A stretch of DNA of 51,748 nt from positions 1 to 51,748 of the forward strand of contig JAGTRX010000007.1 in NCBI GenBank assembly GCA_018262285.1, given 5' to 3'. The stretch comes from Pseudomonadota bacterium. GTDB taxonomy: Bacteria > Pseudomonadota > Gammaproteobacteria > Burkholderiales > Rhodocyclaceae. Shown piece after piece: positions 33,937 to 45,389 of the stretch; within the stretch, counting starts at the first letter, position 1, and each line of letters begins with the position of its first letter. The notes beneath the pieces are model-generated. The model had not been told where the DNA came from and did no database searches. It saw only the letters and a program-made list of their open reading frames with translations. The position numbers and the translations under genes are program-made.

Positions 33937-34737
33937 TCAGTGATTCAGGGCGTCAGCAATGACGCGGCGGATGCTGCCTGCCTCGAAAGGTTTGTCGCAA
34001 ATGAGCGAAACCCCGGCTTTTTCGACCGCCGCCAGGCGCCCCTCGTTTTGTTCGCTGGTCACCATCAGAATCGGAACCTCGGTTTGCCAGCTTTGCGTGC
34101 GGATGTATTCGGTCAGTTCCTGCCCGTCCATCTCCGGCATGTTGTAGTCAGTGATGACGAGGTCGACCATGGTGTCTTGCAGGCATAGAACAGCCTCTTT
34201 GCCATTGACTGCCTCGGTAATGCGTTCGATCCCAAGCTCTTCCAGCAAGCGCCGCAGGTGACGCCGTGAGGCCAAACTGTCGTCGACCAGAAGAACATGC
34301 AGCCGCTCGATTTCGTCGGTATTGAGATTACCGGGCGGGTTGAGATATTCGGCGGCGGCGCAAATGGCGCGCCCGAGTTGCTGCTCGTTGAAAGGTTTGG
34401 TGACGATGCTGCAGGCGCCCGACTGGCGTACCGGCTCCAGTTTTTGTGGCCGCGTTTCACTCGAGATCAGAATGAAGGGAACGGCTTCCAGTTCAGCCTG
34501 ATTTCGCATGCTGGCCACCAGATCAGTACCGGACATGTCGGGCAAATACAAGCTGCTGACCACCACAGTCGGCTGGTGGGTCAATTGCATTTCAGCCAAG
34601 GCTTCCTTGCCGGTGGTGCAGCGCTGAATGGTCAGAACGCCAATTTTTTCCAGCATCTTTTCTGCCAGCGTTGCCTGCATCGCTGAAGGCTCGACCAACA
34701 AAACACGAATTTCTGTCAGGGCAGTTGAAAAGGCCAT
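33937..34737 (-). CDS. Tandem receiver protein (pseudo-REC plus REC)
   Basis: A 266-residue protein made of two CheY-like receiver domains and no output. In the first (about 10-128) the phosphoacceptor position is Ser62 (VVSSLYLPDMSG) and the acidic pair is reduced to one Glu, so it should not be phosphorylated, although Lys114 remains. The second (about 146-264) is complete: DD at 152-153, Asp197 in ITDYNMPEMDG and Lys249 in DKPF. ATG 34737 follows AGGAGTT. The 19-base spacing to ftsE suggests cotranscription with the division genes and the cyclase. Confidence 0.88.
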   Translation of the reverse strand: MAFSTALTEIRVLLVEPSAMQATLAEKMLEKIGVLTIQRCTTGKEALAEMQLTHQPTVVVSSLYLPDMSGTDLVASMRNQAELEAVPFILISSETRPQKLEPVRQSGACSIVTKPFNEQQLGRAICAAAEYLNPPGNLNTDEIERLHVLLVDDSLASRRHLRRLLEELGIERITEAVNGKEAVLCLQDTMVDLVITDYNMPEMDGQELTEYIRTQSWQTEVPILMVTSEQNEGRLAAVEKAGVSLICDKPFEAGSIRRVIADALNH

Positions 34738-34924
34738 GCACGTAACTCCTGCAAAGTGAACGCTACTATAGCAGCGTGCCGCCTGTTCGCCGAGACAGGC
34801 GCTCAAACAGGTTCAAACATAAAGACCGTCCATGGCGCCACAGCTTTACCACGAACGGTCAATTTTTCAATTCACACAAGCAGCGCTTCCAGACTGGAGG
34901 CGCACAGGTTGCTCTGGCGTGCGC

Positions 34925-35419
34925 CTAGTCCTCAAGCAGGCTGCGCAGCATCCACGCAGTTTTTTCGTGGACATCAAGGCGCTGGGTGAGCAGATCAAGC
35001 GTCGGCTGGTCGTTGGCGGCTTCGACGACCGGAACGAGTTTTCTGGCGGTGCGCGCCGTCGCTTCCTGTGCTGCGACCAAATGGGCGACCATGCCGTCCG
35101 CCTTGGGGGAACCTTCAACTTCCTTGATTGAGGCAAGTTTCAGGTATTCCTTGAAAGTTCCGGGCGCCGTTTTGCCCAGGGCACGAATACGTTCGGCGAT
35201 GATGTCCAAGGCATTCCACTGCTCTGTGTACTGCGCCATGAACATGGCGTGCAGACTGTTGAACTGCGGCCCTGTGACATTCCAGTGAAAGTTGTGGGTC
35301 ATCAGATAGAGCGTGAAACTATCCGCCAGCAAAGCGGAGAGACCTTGTACGATCTTTTCGCGATCTGCCGCGCTGATACCGATATCGATGCTCGTGGATT
35401 TTGTTTTCTTGTTAGCCAT
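34925..35419 (-). CDS. dps: Dps family DNA-protecting ferritin
   Basis: A 164-residue four-helix protein. The ferroxidase motif is present in LMTHNFHWNVTGPQF followed by LHAMFMAQY and the D/E residues of the next helix (WNALDIIAERI). The lysine-rich N-terminus (MANKKTKS) is the DNA-binding tail of Dps proteins. It oxidises iron with peroxide and stores it. ATG 35419 follows AAGGAG; an upstream in-frame start overlapping purC is rejected. Confidence 0.92.
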   Translation of the reverse strand: MANKKTKSTSIDIGISAADREKIVQGLSALLADSFTLYLMTHNFHWNVTGPQFNSLHAMFMAQYTEQWNALDIIAERIRALGKTAPGTFKEYLKLASIKEVEGSPKADGMVAHLVAAQEATARTARKLVPVVEAANDQPTLDLLTQRLDVHEKTAWMLRSLLED

Positions 35420-35451
35420 TCTGGTTTCTCCTTGAATAGATGAAGACCGGA

Positions 35452-36384
35452 CTACAGGCATTTGCCAGTCAGTTTTTCGTAAGCTTCGACATACTTCGCA
35501 CTAGTCTTGACAATGATTTCGGCGGGAAGTTTCGGGCCGGGCGCCTGCTTGTTCCAATCGAGGGTTTCCAGATAGTCGCGCACAAACTGCTTGTCGAAGG
35601 AAGGCGGATTCTTGCCTTCCTCGTATTCGCTAACCGGCCAGAAGCGCGAGGAATCGGGGGTCAGCGCCTCGTCGATGAGGTGCAGGGCTCCTGCCTTGTC
35701 GATACCGAACTCGAATTTGGTGTCGGCAATGATGATGCCGCGATCACGGGCATAGGCTGCTGCCTGGTCATACAGGGCGAGCGCAGCGTCACGCGCTTCG
35801 CTCGCCAGTTGAGCGCCGGTTTTGCCGATTGCGGCCAGAACCGGGGCGAGAATCTTGTCGCAGTGCAATTGCGCCTGCTCGAAAGAAATATTCTCGTCGT
35901 GGTCGCCGATTTCGGCCTTGGTCGCCGGGGTGAAAATGGGCGATGGCAGTCGGGAGGCCAGTTTCAGACCGGCCGGCAGGCTGATGCCGCAAATCGCACC
36001 GGTGCTTTGATAGTCCTTCCAGCCCGAACCGATGACATAGCCGCGCACAACAGCCTCGATGGGCAGCGGTTGCAGGCGTTTGACAACGATGGCGCGACCG
36101 CGCACCTGCTCGCGCTCGGCAGGCGAGACAACGCTTTCCGGATCAATGCCGGTCAACTGGTTGGCGATGATATGGCCGAGTTTTTCAAACCAGAAATTGG
36201 CCAGTGCTGTGAGTACCTGGCCTTTTTGCGGAATCGGATCGGGCAGAACGACATCGAAGGCAGACAGGCGGTCGCTGGTGACAATAAGCAGTTTTTCGGC
36301 ATCGACCGCGTAAATGTCACGCACCTTTCCACGCGACAGGAGTTGCAGGCTGGAAATTGAAGATTCGTAAAGCGGAGCAGTCAC
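35452..36384 (-). CDS. purC: Phosphoribosylaminoimidazole-succinocarboxamide synthase
   Basis: A 310-residue SAICAR synthetase, the purine pathway step that joins CAIR and aspartate. Family blocks are all there: [43 protein letters not shown] and [12 protein letters not shown]. It belongs to the longer yeast-like form common in betaproteobacteria. It lies in a minus-strand run with a hydrolase gene (18 bases away) and fba. Confidence 0.96.
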   Translation of the reverse strand: MTAPLYESSISSLQLLSRGKVRDIYAVDAEKLLIVTSDRLSAFDVVLPDPIPQKGQVLTALANFWFEKLGHIIANQLTGIDPESVVSPAEREQVRGRAIVVKRLQPLPIEAVVRGYVIGSGWKDYQSTGAICGISLPAGLKLASRLPSPIFTPATKAEIGDHDENISFEQAQLHCDKILAPVLAAIGKTGAQLASEARDAALALYDQAAAYARDRGIIIADTKFEFGIDKAGALHLIDEALTPDSSRFWPVSEYEEGKNPPSFDKQFVRDYLETLDWNKQAPGPKLPAEIIVKTSAKYVEAYEKLTGKCL

Positions 36385-36402
36385 AGTGTTTTTCCGGAAT
36401 GG

Positions 36403-37482
36403 TTAGAAATCGAAGCTGGGGCCATCGTCCGTCGGGTATTCCTGGAAATAACTGTTTTCGACATGGACGGGCATTGTGCTGGGCTCGAACTGATCGATCC
36501 TGGCGAGTTCGGTAGTGAACACTTCGTTAAAAGTCTCAAACAACTCAACAATGAAGGTATGCGAAGCATGCACGCCCTTGAGGACGTAACGCTTGGAATT
36601 CGGAATCAGTCGGTTGAGCTTGATGCCGTGGTGTGTCTCGATGGTTTTGTCGTGCAGGCCGGTAAAGATCAGGGTTGGGATCTGCAGGCTTGGCAGTTTG
36701 TCGATCACGTCAAAATCATCGACGGAACTGAGTGCGCCCAGATAAGTGCCGACCGTATTGTTGTTGATGTTGTTTTCAATAATGCCGTAAATGACCGGCT
36801 TGAATTTGCGGAAAAAAATATCGGAGAAAATGTGTTCCATCAGGAAATAGGCGCAATAGGAAATTTTCTCGCGGTCGGTCAGGTTCGGATTTTGCAAATA
36901 GATACGCTGGATTTCCTGCGAAAAGGACAAGCGGCCATCGACCTTGGGGGCTGTGGCAAGCAGACACAGCGCCTTGAGCTTTTCCTGATTCTCGAGGGCG
37001 TAGGTTTGCGCAATCATGCCGCCGGCGCTGATGCCGGTCAGGAAAAATTTTTGGTCGCGAAGCGGTGTCTCTTCTACCAGCTTTTCCAGAATCTTGACCT
37101 GGGCGGCAATCGTGTATTGCACGTCAGTCGGCTTGGAAGAATTACCCTGCCCGAGCAAATCGAACAGGACAAGGTTGTAGCCATTGCGGAGAAGATGCGC
37201 CAGTTGATAATCCCACAGCTTGACGCTGGAGGAAAAGCCATTGACCAGCAGCATCCATTTATCCGAACCAGGACGGGTCAAGGTTTTGTAATAAATTTCG
37301 ACCCGATCCCGCCTGCTTTCCTGCGGCTTGTCCAGAAGGGGGAGGTCGATTTCGAGTTCGACCTTCCCTTCCTTCAGCGCCAGATCGGGCGGTGGCGTCA
37401 GGTAGCTGATCATGTAAGGCGAAGCAAACCCATGATCCATATTCTTGTGGTCATTGCGGATCACATTCGGGACGTTGCTCAT
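36403..37482 (-). CDS. Alpha/beta hydrolase, unknown substrate
   Basis: A 359-residue cytosolic protein with an alpha/beta hydrolase fold: strand LLVNGFSSSVKLWD, nucleophile elbow GISAGG, an aspartate in FTGLHDKTIE and the histidine in GVHASHTF. It lacks a signal peptide. The short acidic C-terminus ends DDGPSFDF. Between purC and fba, it lies in a housekeeping run, but nothing ties it to either pathway. It might be a polyhydroxyalkanoate- or ester-active enzyme; this is a guess from fold only. Confidence 0.8.
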   Translation of the reverse strand: MSNVPNVIRNDHKNMDHGFASPYMISYLTPPPDLALKEGKVELEIDLPLLDKPQESRRDRVEIYYKTLTRPGSDKWMLLVNGFSSSVKLWDYQLAHLLRNGYNLVLFDLLGQGNSSKPTDVQYTIAAQVKILEKLVEETPLRDQKFFLTGISAGGMIAQTYALENQEKLKALCLLATAPKVDGRLSFSQEIQRIYLQNPNLTDREKISYCAYFLMEHIFSDIFFRKFKPVIYGIIENNINNNTVGTYLGALSSVDDFDVIDKLPSLQIPTLIFTGLHDKTIETHHGIKLNRLIPNSKRYVLKGVHASHTFIVELFETFNEVFTTELARIDQFEPSTMPVHVENSYFQEYPTDDGPSFDF

Positions 37483-37561
37483 GTTGAACCCCCTCTGCCT
37501 TTTATTTGATCAGCCCAGTGTAAGGTGCTGATTTATGGGTGTCAATCACGCCTGACGGCGT

Positions 37562-38626
37562 TTATTTGACAATCTGGTTGAGATCTCCCCTGGCGTAGCG
37601 TTCAGCCATCTTTTCCAGCGCAACAGGCTTGATTTTGCTGGCTTGTCCGGCGCAACCAAAGGCCTCATAGCGCGCCAGGCAAATCTTCATGGCCGCTTCG
37701 CGGGCGGGCTTCAGGTAATCGCGCGGGTCGAACTTGCCGGGGTTCTCGAACAGATAACGACGAATGGCGCCAGTCATGGCCAGGCGGATATCGGTGTCGA
37801 TATTGACCTTGCGCACACCATTCTTGATGCCATTCACAATTTCCTCGACCGGCACGCCGTAAGTTTCCTTCATGTCGCCACCGAATTGGCGGATTTCGGC
37901 CAGCAGTTCCTGTGGCACGCTGGAAGAACCATGCATGACCAGATGGGTGTTGGGGATGCGGGCGTGAATTTCCTTGATACGGCTGATGGCCAGGGTTTCG
38001 CCAGTGGGCTTTTTGGTGAATTTGTAGGCGCCATGGCTGGTGCCGATGGCGATAGCCAGCGCATCGCAGTTGGTTTGCCGGACAAAGTCTGCCGCCTGAT
38101 CCGGGTCAGTGAGCAGTTGCTCACGGGTCATCTTGCCCTCGGCGCCGTGACCGTCTTCCTTGTCGCCCTGCATGGTTTCGAGCGAACCCAATACACCCAG
38201 TTCGGCTTCGACCGAAACGCCGATGGCGTGCGAAAACTTGACCACTTCCTTGGAAACGGCAACGTTGTAGTCGTAAGAGGCCGTGGTTTTGCCGTCAGCT
38301 TCGAGCGAGCCATCCATCATCACCGATGTGAAACCGGAGCGGATGGCGCCCATACAGACGGCCGGGCTCTGGCCATGATCCTGATGCATGACGATGGGCA
38401 GATGAGGATAGGCTTCCAGAGCAGCCAGGATCTGGTGGCGCAGAAAAGGCTCGCCGGCGTATTTGCGGGCGCCGGCCGAGGCCTGCATGATGACCGGGGC
38501 GTCGATCTGGCTGGCGGCCTCACAGATAGCCCAGACCTGTTCCATGTTATTGACGTTGAAAGCGGGCAGGCCGTAGCCGTTTTCAGCAGCGTGGTCGAGC
38601 AGTTGGCGCATGGATACGAGGGGCAT
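37562..38626 (-). CDS. fba: Fructose-1,6-bisphosphate aldolase, class II
   Basis: A 354-residue zinc-dependent aldolase. Zinc and catalytic residues lie in MHQDHGQS, in EAELGVLGS (glutamate) and in the glycine-rich GSSSVP and NIDTDIRLA blocks. It interconverts fructose bisphosphate and two triose phosphates, or in the carbon-fixing direction makes sedoheptulose bisphosphate. It follows pgk by 35 bases; pyruvate kinase, which is often between them in betaproteobacteria, is not here. Confidence 0.96.
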   Translation of the reverse strand: MPLVSMRQLLDHAAENGYGLPAFNVNNMEQVWAICEAASQIDAPVIMQASAGARKYAGEPFLRHQILAALEAYPHLPIVMHQDHGQSPAVCMGAIRSGFTSVMMDGSLEADGKTTASYDYNVAVSKEVVKFSHAIGVSVEAELGVLGSLETMQGDKEDGHGAEGKMTREQLLTDPDQAADFVRQTNCDALAIAIGTSHGAYKFTKKPTGETLAISRIKEIHARIPNTHLVMHGSSSVPQELLAEIRQFGGDMKETYGVPVEEIVNGIKNGVRKVNIDTDIRLAMTGAIRRYLFENPGKFDPRDYLKPAREAAMKICLARYEAFGCAGQASKIKPVALEKMAERYARGDLNQIVK

Positions 38627-38661
38627 GTGAGTCTCCTGAATGATCGATCTAAAAACTGAAT

Positions 38662-39831
38662 TTAACTATTAGCGCGTTGTTCGAGGATTTCGACGGCGGG
38701 CAGTTTCTTGCCCTCCAAGAATTCAAGGAAGGCGCCGCCTGCGGTCGAGATGTAGCCGATCTGGTCTTCGATCTGGAAAATATTGATGGCGGCCACAGTG
38801 TCGCCGCCGCCCGCCAGCGTGAAGGCGTGCGAGTTGGCGATGGCCTTGGCCAGGGCGATTGTGCCCTGAGCAAAGGCGGCAATTTCAAAAACGCCAACCG
38901 GGCCATTCCAGACTACGGTTCCTGCCCGGGCAACAATATCGGCCAAAACTTTCGCCGATTGCGGTCCGATGTCGAGAATCATGTCGTCGTCGGCCACATC
39001 GTCGATCGATTTGAGTGTGGCCTCGGCTGTCGTCGAGCACTCCTTGGCGACGACCACGTCGGTCGGCAGCGGCACTTTAACCTTGGCCAGTATGGATTTC
39101 GCCTGTTCGACCAGATCGGGCTCGGCCAGCGACTTGCCGATTTTCTTGCCGGCGGCGAGCAGAAAAGTGTTGGCAATGCCGCCGCCAACCACGAGTTGAT
39201 CAACCTTGCCGGCCAGACTTTCCAGCACAGTCAGCTTGGTCGACACCTTCGACCCGCCAACGATGGCGACCAGTGGCAGCGCCGGTTTTTCCAGCGCGTC
39301 GGATAGCGCCTTCAGTTCTGAGGCGACGCAGGGGCCGGCGCAGGCTATCGGCGCAAATTTGCCGACGCCGTATGTAGTCGCTTCGGCGCGATGTGCCGTG
39401 CCGAATGCGTCATGTACCCAGACATCACAAAGCGCAGCGATTTTTTTCGAGAGTTCGTCGCTGGACTTCTTCTCGCCCTTGTTACAGCGGCAGTTTTCCA
39501 ACAGCACGATTTCGCCGGGTTTGACTTCAAAACCGCCATCAACCCAGTTCTGCAGCAAGCGCACGGGCTGGCCAAGTAACTCGCTCAGCCGCAGTGCGAT
39601 GGGCGCCAGAGAATCTTCCGGCTTGAATTCGCCCTCGGTCGGGCGACCCAGATGAGAGGTCACCATGACGGCGGCGCCGTGCTGCAACGCGTACTGGATG
39701 CCGGGCAAAGCGGCGCGGATGCGGGTATCGTCAGTGATGGCAAGCTGGTCGTCCTGCGGCACATTCAGGTCGGCGCGGATGAAAACGCGCTTACCAGCAA
39801 CGTCGAGATTGGTGAGGCGCTTGAATTTCAT
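38662..39831 (-). CDS. pgk: Phosphoglycerate kinase
   Basis: A 389-residue enzyme with the substrate-binding RADLNVPQD, the HLGRPTEG loop, [10 protein letters not shown], and the nucleotide-binding NGPVGVFE and AGGGDTVAA motifs. ATG 39831 gives the canonical start [11 protein letters not shown]; a longer frame adds an unlikely leader. It transfers phosphate between 1,3-bisphosphoglycerate and ADP. It is separated from gap by a 92-base gap with a large inverted repeat. Confidence 0.97.
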   Translation of the reverse strand: MKFKRLTNLDVAGKRVFIRADLNVPQDDQLAITDDTRIRAALPGIQYALQHGAAVMVTSHLGRPTEGEFKPEDSLAPIALRLSELLGQPVRLLQNWVDGGFEVKPGEIVLLENCRCNKGEKKSSDELSKKIAALCDVWVHDAFGTAHRAEATTYGVGKFAPIACAGPCVASELKALSDALEKPALPLVAIVGGSKVSTKLTVLESLAGKVDQLVVGGGIANTFLLAAGKKIGKSLAEPDLVEQAKSILAKVKVPLPTDVVVAKECSTTAEATLKSIDDVADDDMILDIGPQSAKVLADIVARAGTVVWNGPVGVFEIAAFAQGTIALAKAIANSHAFTLAGGGDTVAAINIFQIEDQIGYISTAGGAFLEFLEGKKLPAVEILEQRANS

Positions 39832-39839
39832 AAGGCATT

Positions 39840-39923
39840 GAGGGGTAAGAGTGAGGGGTTGGGGGAAAAACCGAGAGGCTGGGTGAGACAAGGGGTTTCC
39901 CCTCTCTCCTCACCCTTCACCCC

Positions 39924-39925
<2 letters not shown>
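39840..39925. repeat. Large imperfect inverted repeat between gap and pgk
   Basis: The arms are about 32 bases each (39840-39872 and 39894-39925), purine-rich on one side (GAGGGGTGAAGGGTGAGG) and pyrimidine-rich on the other, matching at roughly 26 positions. The loop is ~20 bases. The mRNA would fold into a long stem between the two coding regions. It reaches the gap stop codon. It may set the ratio of gap to pgk message by attenuation or RNase protection. Confidence 0.6.
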
Positions 39926-40952
<1,027 letters not shown>

Positions 40953-40962
40953 TCAAAAGCTT

Positions 40963-41082
40963 CAACGCGGAGGCGCGGAGGTGAAGAGATCCGCAGAGAG
41001 AAGCGAAAAACCGTGAAGAAATGTTATTCATTTTTCTGGGTTTCTCTGCGGTACTCTGCGTTCTTTGCGCCTCTGCGTTGGG
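40963..41082. repeat. Inverted pair of dispersed purine-rich repeats
   Basis: The left arm (40963-41012, CAACGCGGAGGCGCGGAGG start) and the right arm (41036-41082, whose complement starts CAACGCAGAGGCGCAAAG) agree at about 30 of 42 positions in opposite orientation. The CGCAGAGGCGCAAAGAACGCAGAG type is a dispersed intergenic repeat of betaproteobacteria. A diverged partial copy, GCGGAGAAGCGCAAAG, appears near 43212-43227. Confidence 0.65.
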
Positions 41083-41088
41083 AAATCG

Positions 41089-43104
41089 TTAAAGAATGGA
41101 TTTGACGGTCTTGACGACGTTCTCCACGGTGAAACCGAACAGCTCGAACAGCTTGCCGGCCGGGGCCGATTCGCCGAAGCGGTCGAGGCCGATAACGGCA
41201 CCTTCGAGGCCGACATACTTGTACCAGAGGCCGGTATGGCCGGCTTCGATGGCGACCCGTTTCTTGCATTGGCCGAAGACGCTGGCCTTGTAGTCGGAAC
41301 TCTGGCGATCAAAGGCTTCAACGCAAGGCACGGAGACGACGCGCGCAGCGATGCCTTCCTTGGCCAGGGCCTCACGGGCATCCAGCGCCAGCTTGATTTC
41401 CGAGCCGGTGGCGATCAGCACGACAGCGAAATTGTCGGCATCGGCCAGCACGTAACCGCCCTTGGCAATCGTTTCGGCCGCAACGGCGCCGCTGACCAGC
41501 GGCAGATTTTGGCGGGAGAGTGCCAGCAGCGAGGGGCCGTCAGCGCGTTCAATGCCGGAAGCCCAAGCAACTGCAGTTTCCAAAGCATCGGCTGGACGCC
41601 AGACGTCCAGATTGGGAATCAGGCGCAGACTGGAGACATGCTCCACCGGCTGGTGGGTCGGACCATCTTCGCCAAGCCCAATGGAGTCATGCGTATACAC
41701 CATAATCTGGCGCTGACCCATCAGCGCTGCCATGCGGATGGCGTTACGGGCATAATCGGCGAAAACAAGAAAGGTAGCGGTATAGGGAATCAAGCCACCG
41801 TGCAGCGCAATACCGTTGGCGATAGCGGTCATGGCAAATTCGCGCACGCCGTAATACAGGTAGTTGCCACCGCTCTCTTTACAAATACCCTTCGAACCTT
41901 TGACGATGGTGAGATTGGAACCGGCGAGGTCGGCAGAACCGCCGAACAGTTCCGGCAGGGCTGGCACGAAGGCGGCGATGGCGTTCTGGCTGGCCTTGCG
42001 GGTAGCAATGTTTTCCGCCTTGGCACGGGTTTCTTCGAGGTATTTATGCACTGAAGCCGCCCAGTCGCTCGGCAGTTTGCCGGCCATGCGGCGCTCGAAT
42101 TCAGAGGCTTGTTCAGGAAAAGCGGCACGGTAAGCGGCAAAACGGCTGTTCCAGTCACCTTCAGTTGCAGCACCTTTGGCTTTGGCATCCCAGGTGGCGT
42201 AGACGTCGGCCGGGATTTCGAAGGGCGGATGGTTCCAGCCGATGACGGCGCGGGCAGCGGCGATTTCGGCATCACCCAGCGGGGCGCCGTGGCAATCGTG
42301 ACTACCCTGCTTGTTGGGCGCGCCCAGACCGATCACCGTCTTGCAGCAAATCAGGCTGGGCTTGTCGGTGACAGCTTTGGCGGCCAGCAGCGCGGCTTCG
42401 ATTGCGGCAGGATTGTGGCCGTCGACGGCTGGCACGACGTGCCAGCCGTAGGCTTCAAAGCGCTTCGGCGTGTCGTCGGTAAACCAACCTTCAACATGGC
42501 CGTCGATGGAAATCCCATTATCGTCGTAAAAAGCGATCAGCTTGCCGAGACCCAACGTTCCAGCCAATGAACAGGCTTCGTGCGAAATGCCTTCCATCAG
42601 ACAACCGTCGCCGAGGAAAGAGTAGGTAAAGTGATCGACGATGTCGTGACCGGGACAGTTGAATTCGGCAGCCAGCACTTTTTCGGCAATAGCGAAGCCG
42701 ACGGCGTTGGTAATGCCTTGACCAAGCGGACCGGTGGTGGTTTCAACGCCGGGAGTGACGCCGTATTCCGGGTGGCCGGCAGTCTTGGAATGAAGTTGGC
42801 GGAAATTCTTCAGGTCGTCAATGGAGAGATCGTAGCCGGTCAGGTGCAGCAGCGCGTAGATCAGCATCGAGCCGTGGCCGTTGGAGAGCACGAAACGGTC
42901 GCGGTCAGCCCATTTCGGATTGGCCGGGTTGTGCTTCAGATGGCGGCGCCAGACAACTTCAGCAATTTCGGCCATGCCCATCGGTGCGCCGGGGTGGCCG
43001 GAGTTGGCCTTCTGCACGGCATCCATGGCGAGGGCGCGAATGGCACCGGTGATGGGGGTAAAACCGGGGGGAGAGAGGGGCTGTGCGGTGTTGTGAGCGC
43101 TCAT
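41089..43104 (-). CDS. tkt: Transketolase
   Basis: A 671-residue thiamine diphosphate enzyme. Family blocks: N-terminal [13 protein letters not shown], the ThDP motif [12 protein letters not shown] ending in [10 protein letters not shown], and the C-terminal [16 protein letters not shown] and [16 protein letters not shown]. It moves two-carbon units in the pentose phosphate or Calvin pathways. ATG 43104 gives a normal start; an upstream in-frame start adds nine residues. It heads the run tkt-gap-pgk-fba, the order also found in cbb operons, though no RuBisCO or phosphoribulokinase gene is here. Confidence 0.97.
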   Translation of the reverse strand: MSAHNTAQPLSPPGFTPITGAIRALAMDAVQKANSGHPGAPMGMAEIAEVVWRRHLKHNPANPKWADRDRFVLSNGHGSMLIYALLHLTGYDLSIDDLKNFRQLHSKTAGHPEYGVTPGVETTTGPLGQGITNAVGFAIAEKVLAAEFNCPGHDIVDHFTYSFLGDGCLMEGISHEACSLAGTLGLGKLIAFYDDNGISIDGHVEGWFTDDTPKRFEAYGWHVVPAVDGHNPAAIEAALLAAKAVTDKPSLICCKTVIGLGAPNKQGSHDCHGAPLGDAEIAAARAVIGWNHPPFEIPADVYATWDAKAKGAATEGDWNSRFAAYRAAFPEQASEFERRMAGKLPSDWAASVHKYLEETRAKAENIATRKASQNAIAAFVPALPELFGGSADLAGSNLTIVKGSKGICKESGGNYLYYGVREFAMTAIANGIALHGGLIPYTATFLVFADYARNAIRMAALMGQRQIMVYTHDSIGLGEDGPTHQPVEHVSSLRLIPNLDVWRPADALETAVAWASGIERADGPSLLALSRQNLPLVSGAVAAETIAKGGYVLADADNFAVVLIATGSEIKLALDAREALAKEGIAARVVSVPCVEAFDRQSSDYKASVFGQCKKRVAIEAGHTGLWYKYVGLEGAVIGLDRFGESAPAGKLFELFGFTVENVVKTVKSIL

Positions 43105-43277
43105 GTTTGTCCGGGATCGGCGACTTGGCAAAACCGCAATTATCCGCCATCCCGCGGGCTTCGTTAAGCAGGAATTACGTTTTTACGGCAAAAGCCTTGT
43201 AATGCAAGGCCGCGGAGAAGCGCAAAGAAGCCAGAGTTTTCGGTGAGAGTGAAGGGGTGGGAGAAAACAGAAAGCAC

Positions 43278-44054
43278 TTAAATTTCCCCGGCGATTTCGG
43301 CGATGGCCTCTTCGATTAAAGCAATGCGGTCAAGAACATGGTCGCGCGTTTCCGGCTCGTCGAGGTCGAGATTCTCCCCGGTACGCGGCGTCAGCCGTAC
43401 CACCAGGATGCGGGCTCGGTCGATGATATCGTAGAGTTCGAGCGGTTCGGCCAGGAGAACAATTTCTTCTGCGGCGGTTTTGATGGCGTAGGCGTCGGGC
43501 GGCAGTAGATCGAAGGCTTCATACATTGATTGCAGCCTTTCCTGTGCTTCGCCCAAAAAAATTCGCAGGAGAGCAGGATTGCCGCCCTCTGCACTATCAA
43601 ACGCCGTGCTGTTGTGCAAACGCTCAGTCAAATGCCTGGCGCGCTGGTCGAAAAGAGGATGCTCTATGCCGTCATCGATGTTCAGACATTCGCAGGTGGC
43701 CGAAATGGCCGCCAACAGCCGTGCTTCGTCGCAGCGTTGCGGGTCTTCGAGTAGATCGCTGGCGCTGGCCAGCGCTTCGGAAATCTGCAGACAGTCACTG
43801 TCGTTGAGTTCAATAGCGATGGCGCACAATTCAAATATAGCCGGTCGAAAGTCGGCCAATCCGCCACAGTGCCGATCATTCCAGGCTTGCGCCAGTTGCT
43901 GACAGCAAGCCTGCCAGCGTGCTGCCAGTTCGGGGGGAAAACGTGGTTCGCGTGCTTTTGCAATCAGCGGCAGAATATCGGCAACCGCGCGTAGCGTCGG
44001 CTCAAGCGCAGCGCGGGTGGTGTCGAGATCGTCAGGCGGAAAGCTGCCGCTCAT
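43278..44054 (-). CDS. Unknown protein with degenerate Hpt-like domain
   Basis: A 258-residue soluble, all-helical, acidic protein. Its last ~110 residues resemble a histidine-phosphotransfer domain ([20 protein letters not shown] followed by [20 protein letters not shown]), but the phosphorylatable histidine is missing at the expected AxHxLKG site. The N-terminal part is helical and of unknown fold. It overlaps lgt by 23 bases and so is translationally coupled. ATG 44054 is preferred to a TTG at 44075. Confidence 0.68.
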   Translation of the reverse strand: MSGSFPPDDLDTTRAALEPTLRAVADILPLIAKAREPRFPPELAARWQACCQQLAQAWNDRHCGGLADFRPAIFELCAIAIELNDSDCLQISEALASASDLLEDPQRCDEARLLAAISATCECLNIDDGIEHPLFDQRARHLTERLHNSTAFDSAEGGNPALLRIFLGEAQERLQSMYEAFDLLPPDAYAIKTAAEEIVLLAEPLELYDIIDRARILVVRLTPRTGENLDLDEPETRDHVLDRIALIEEAIAEIAGEI

Positions 44055-44835
44055 GCTTTTGGTAAGCCAGGACAATGAAAACTACGCCGACCAGAACCAT
44101 CGGCAACGAAAGCCACTGCCCCATACTGACAATGTAGGAGTGGCCAAAAATGCCAGCGTCCGGCTCACGGAAATATTCGACAATGGAGCGAAAAAGGCCA
44201 TAGCCGATGAGGAAAAGGCCAGAGACGGCGCCGCGTGGGCGAGATTGGCGTGAATAGAACCAGAGCACAAGGAAAAGCGTCAGCCCTTCCAGCCCGGCGT
44301 GGTAGAGCTGCGAAGGGTGGCGGGGCTGGTTGTCGACCTGGGGAAAAACCATCGCCCAAGGCAGGGCTGCATCGGCCACCCGACCCCACAATTCCCCATT
44401 GATGAAATTGCCGATGCGCCCGGCCATGAGGCCAAGCGGAACGAGTGGGGCAATGAAATCAGTGGTATCGAGCCAATTACGTTTGTGCTTGAGCGTCCAT
44501 ATCAGCATGGCGACCAGAACACCAAGAAAACCGCCGTGAAAGCTCATGCCGCCCTGCCAGACGGCGAGAATTTCAAGCGGATGACTGAAATAATAGGCCG
44601 GATGATAAAGCAGCACTTCGCCCAATCGCCCGCCAAGAATGACCCCCAGTGCACCGAAAAAAAGCAGGTCATCCACCTGCGCCATCGCCCAGCCGGATTC
44701 CGGGCGCGCCAGGATACGGACACGCGCTAACCACCAGAATTGAGCAAAAGCGGCGACATACATCAAGCCATACCAGCGAATAGCCATTGGCCCCAGGCTG
44801 ATGGCAACGGGATCGAATTGCGGGTGAACAAGCAT
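44032..44835 (-). CDS. lgt: Prolipoprotein diacylglyceryl transferase
   Basis: A 267-residue membrane enzyme that adds diacylglycerol to lipobox cysteines. It has the signature [14 protein letters not shown] and the N-terminal [12 protein letters not shown]; the HGGFLG block and the arginine-glutamate motif YFREPDAG are in place. It serves the lipoproteins of the window. Downstream it overlaps the Hpt-like gene. The gap to tRNA-Lys (44836-45048) holds no convincing gene. Confidence 0.95.
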   Translation of the reverse strand: MLVHPQFDPVAISLGPMAIRWYGLMYVAAFAQFWWLARVRILARPESGWAMAQVDDLLFFGALGVILGGRLGEVLLYHPAYYFSHPLEILAVWQGGMSFHGGFLGVLVAMLIWTLKHKRNWLDTTDFIAPLVPLGLMAGRIGNFINGELWGRVADAALPWAMVFPQVDNQPRHPSQLYHAGLEGLTLFLVLWFYSRQSRPRGAVSGLFLIGYGLFRSIVEYFREPDAGIFGHSYIVSMGQWLSLPMVLVGVVFIVLAYQKHERQLSA

Positions 44836-45048
44836 GGTGAAGAAAATTCCGGAGGATCAGATCGAGATTTTGCCCTGATCGCGTCCGGCGGGGTGAACTT
44901 CGTTCTGGTTCAGGTGAAACGAAAGCGGCCTGCGCTTAATGATCTTCGTGACAACCTTGAAAAACGCATTTCGCAAATGCCCGCGCCTTGGGTATCATCA
45001 AAGTTCGGGAATAGATGAATCACAGATGGGCCATGGCTCAAAATGCGA

Positions 45049-45072
45049 GCGGCCACTATCGCTAGTGGCCGC
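45049..45072 (-). terminator. Hairpin after tRNA-Lys
   Basis: GCGGCCACTA-TCGC-TAGTGGCCGC: a perfect 10-bp stem with a 4-base loop, nine bases after the tRNA 3' end on the minus strand, followed by GCATTTTG. It fits a factor-independent terminator with a short T-run. Confidence 0.7.
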
Positions 45073-45080
45073 GTGAAATC

Positions 45081-45156
45081 TGGTGGGCTGTGAGTGACTC
45101 GAACACTCGACCTACGGATTAAGAGTCCGCTGCTCTACCAACTGAGCTAACAACCC
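45081..45156 (-). tRNA. tRNA-Lys (CUU)
   Basis: A 76-base gene read on the minus strand, including encoded CCA. The acceptor stem GGGTTGT pairs with ACAGCCC (one G-U), the D arm is GCTCAGTTGGTAGAGC, the anticodon loop is CTCTTAA with anticodon CTT (lysine AAG), and the T arm is GAGTGTTCGAGTCACTC. All stems fold. It is a single gene, not part of a tRNA cluster, and no integrase is adjacent. Confidence 0.96.
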
Positions 45157-45389
45157 ACGGGCATCTTCAGGAAAACCCAAGACACCTTGAGGGGCGCGAT
45201 TATAATTGTTCTCGCCTTGTTCTGTAAAGACCCATTCTCATGCATTATTTTGCACAATTTCAAGGAACCGGGGTCAAGCCCCTTATAAAACGGACACCAG
45301 CAGGCGTCTATATGCACGCTCCATCGCTGGCATCTTGCGGGCTTTGACGATCTGGCGTAACTTGCCATCTGCCTGAAGAATGGTGCGGT

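Noticed and set aside
37482-38662. Absence of pyruvate kinase between pgk and fba as a deletion
   Set aside because: The pgk-fba spacing is a normal 35 bases with no remnant; pyk may simply be elsewhere.
44740-45018. 92-residue plus-strand frame over the start of lgt
   Set aside because: Mostly antisense to lgt, with no ribosome binding site; I see no gene between lgt and tRNA-Lys.
45081-45156. tRNA-Lys as an integration site
   Set aside because: No integrase, no duplicated tRNA 3' end and no composition change next to it.
45286-45375. Minus-strand tail reading QADGKLRQIVKARKMPAMER, then stop
   Set aside because: Could be a remnant of a protein C-terminus upstream of the REC-TPR gene, but it overlaps that gene's start and nothing before it reads as protein.
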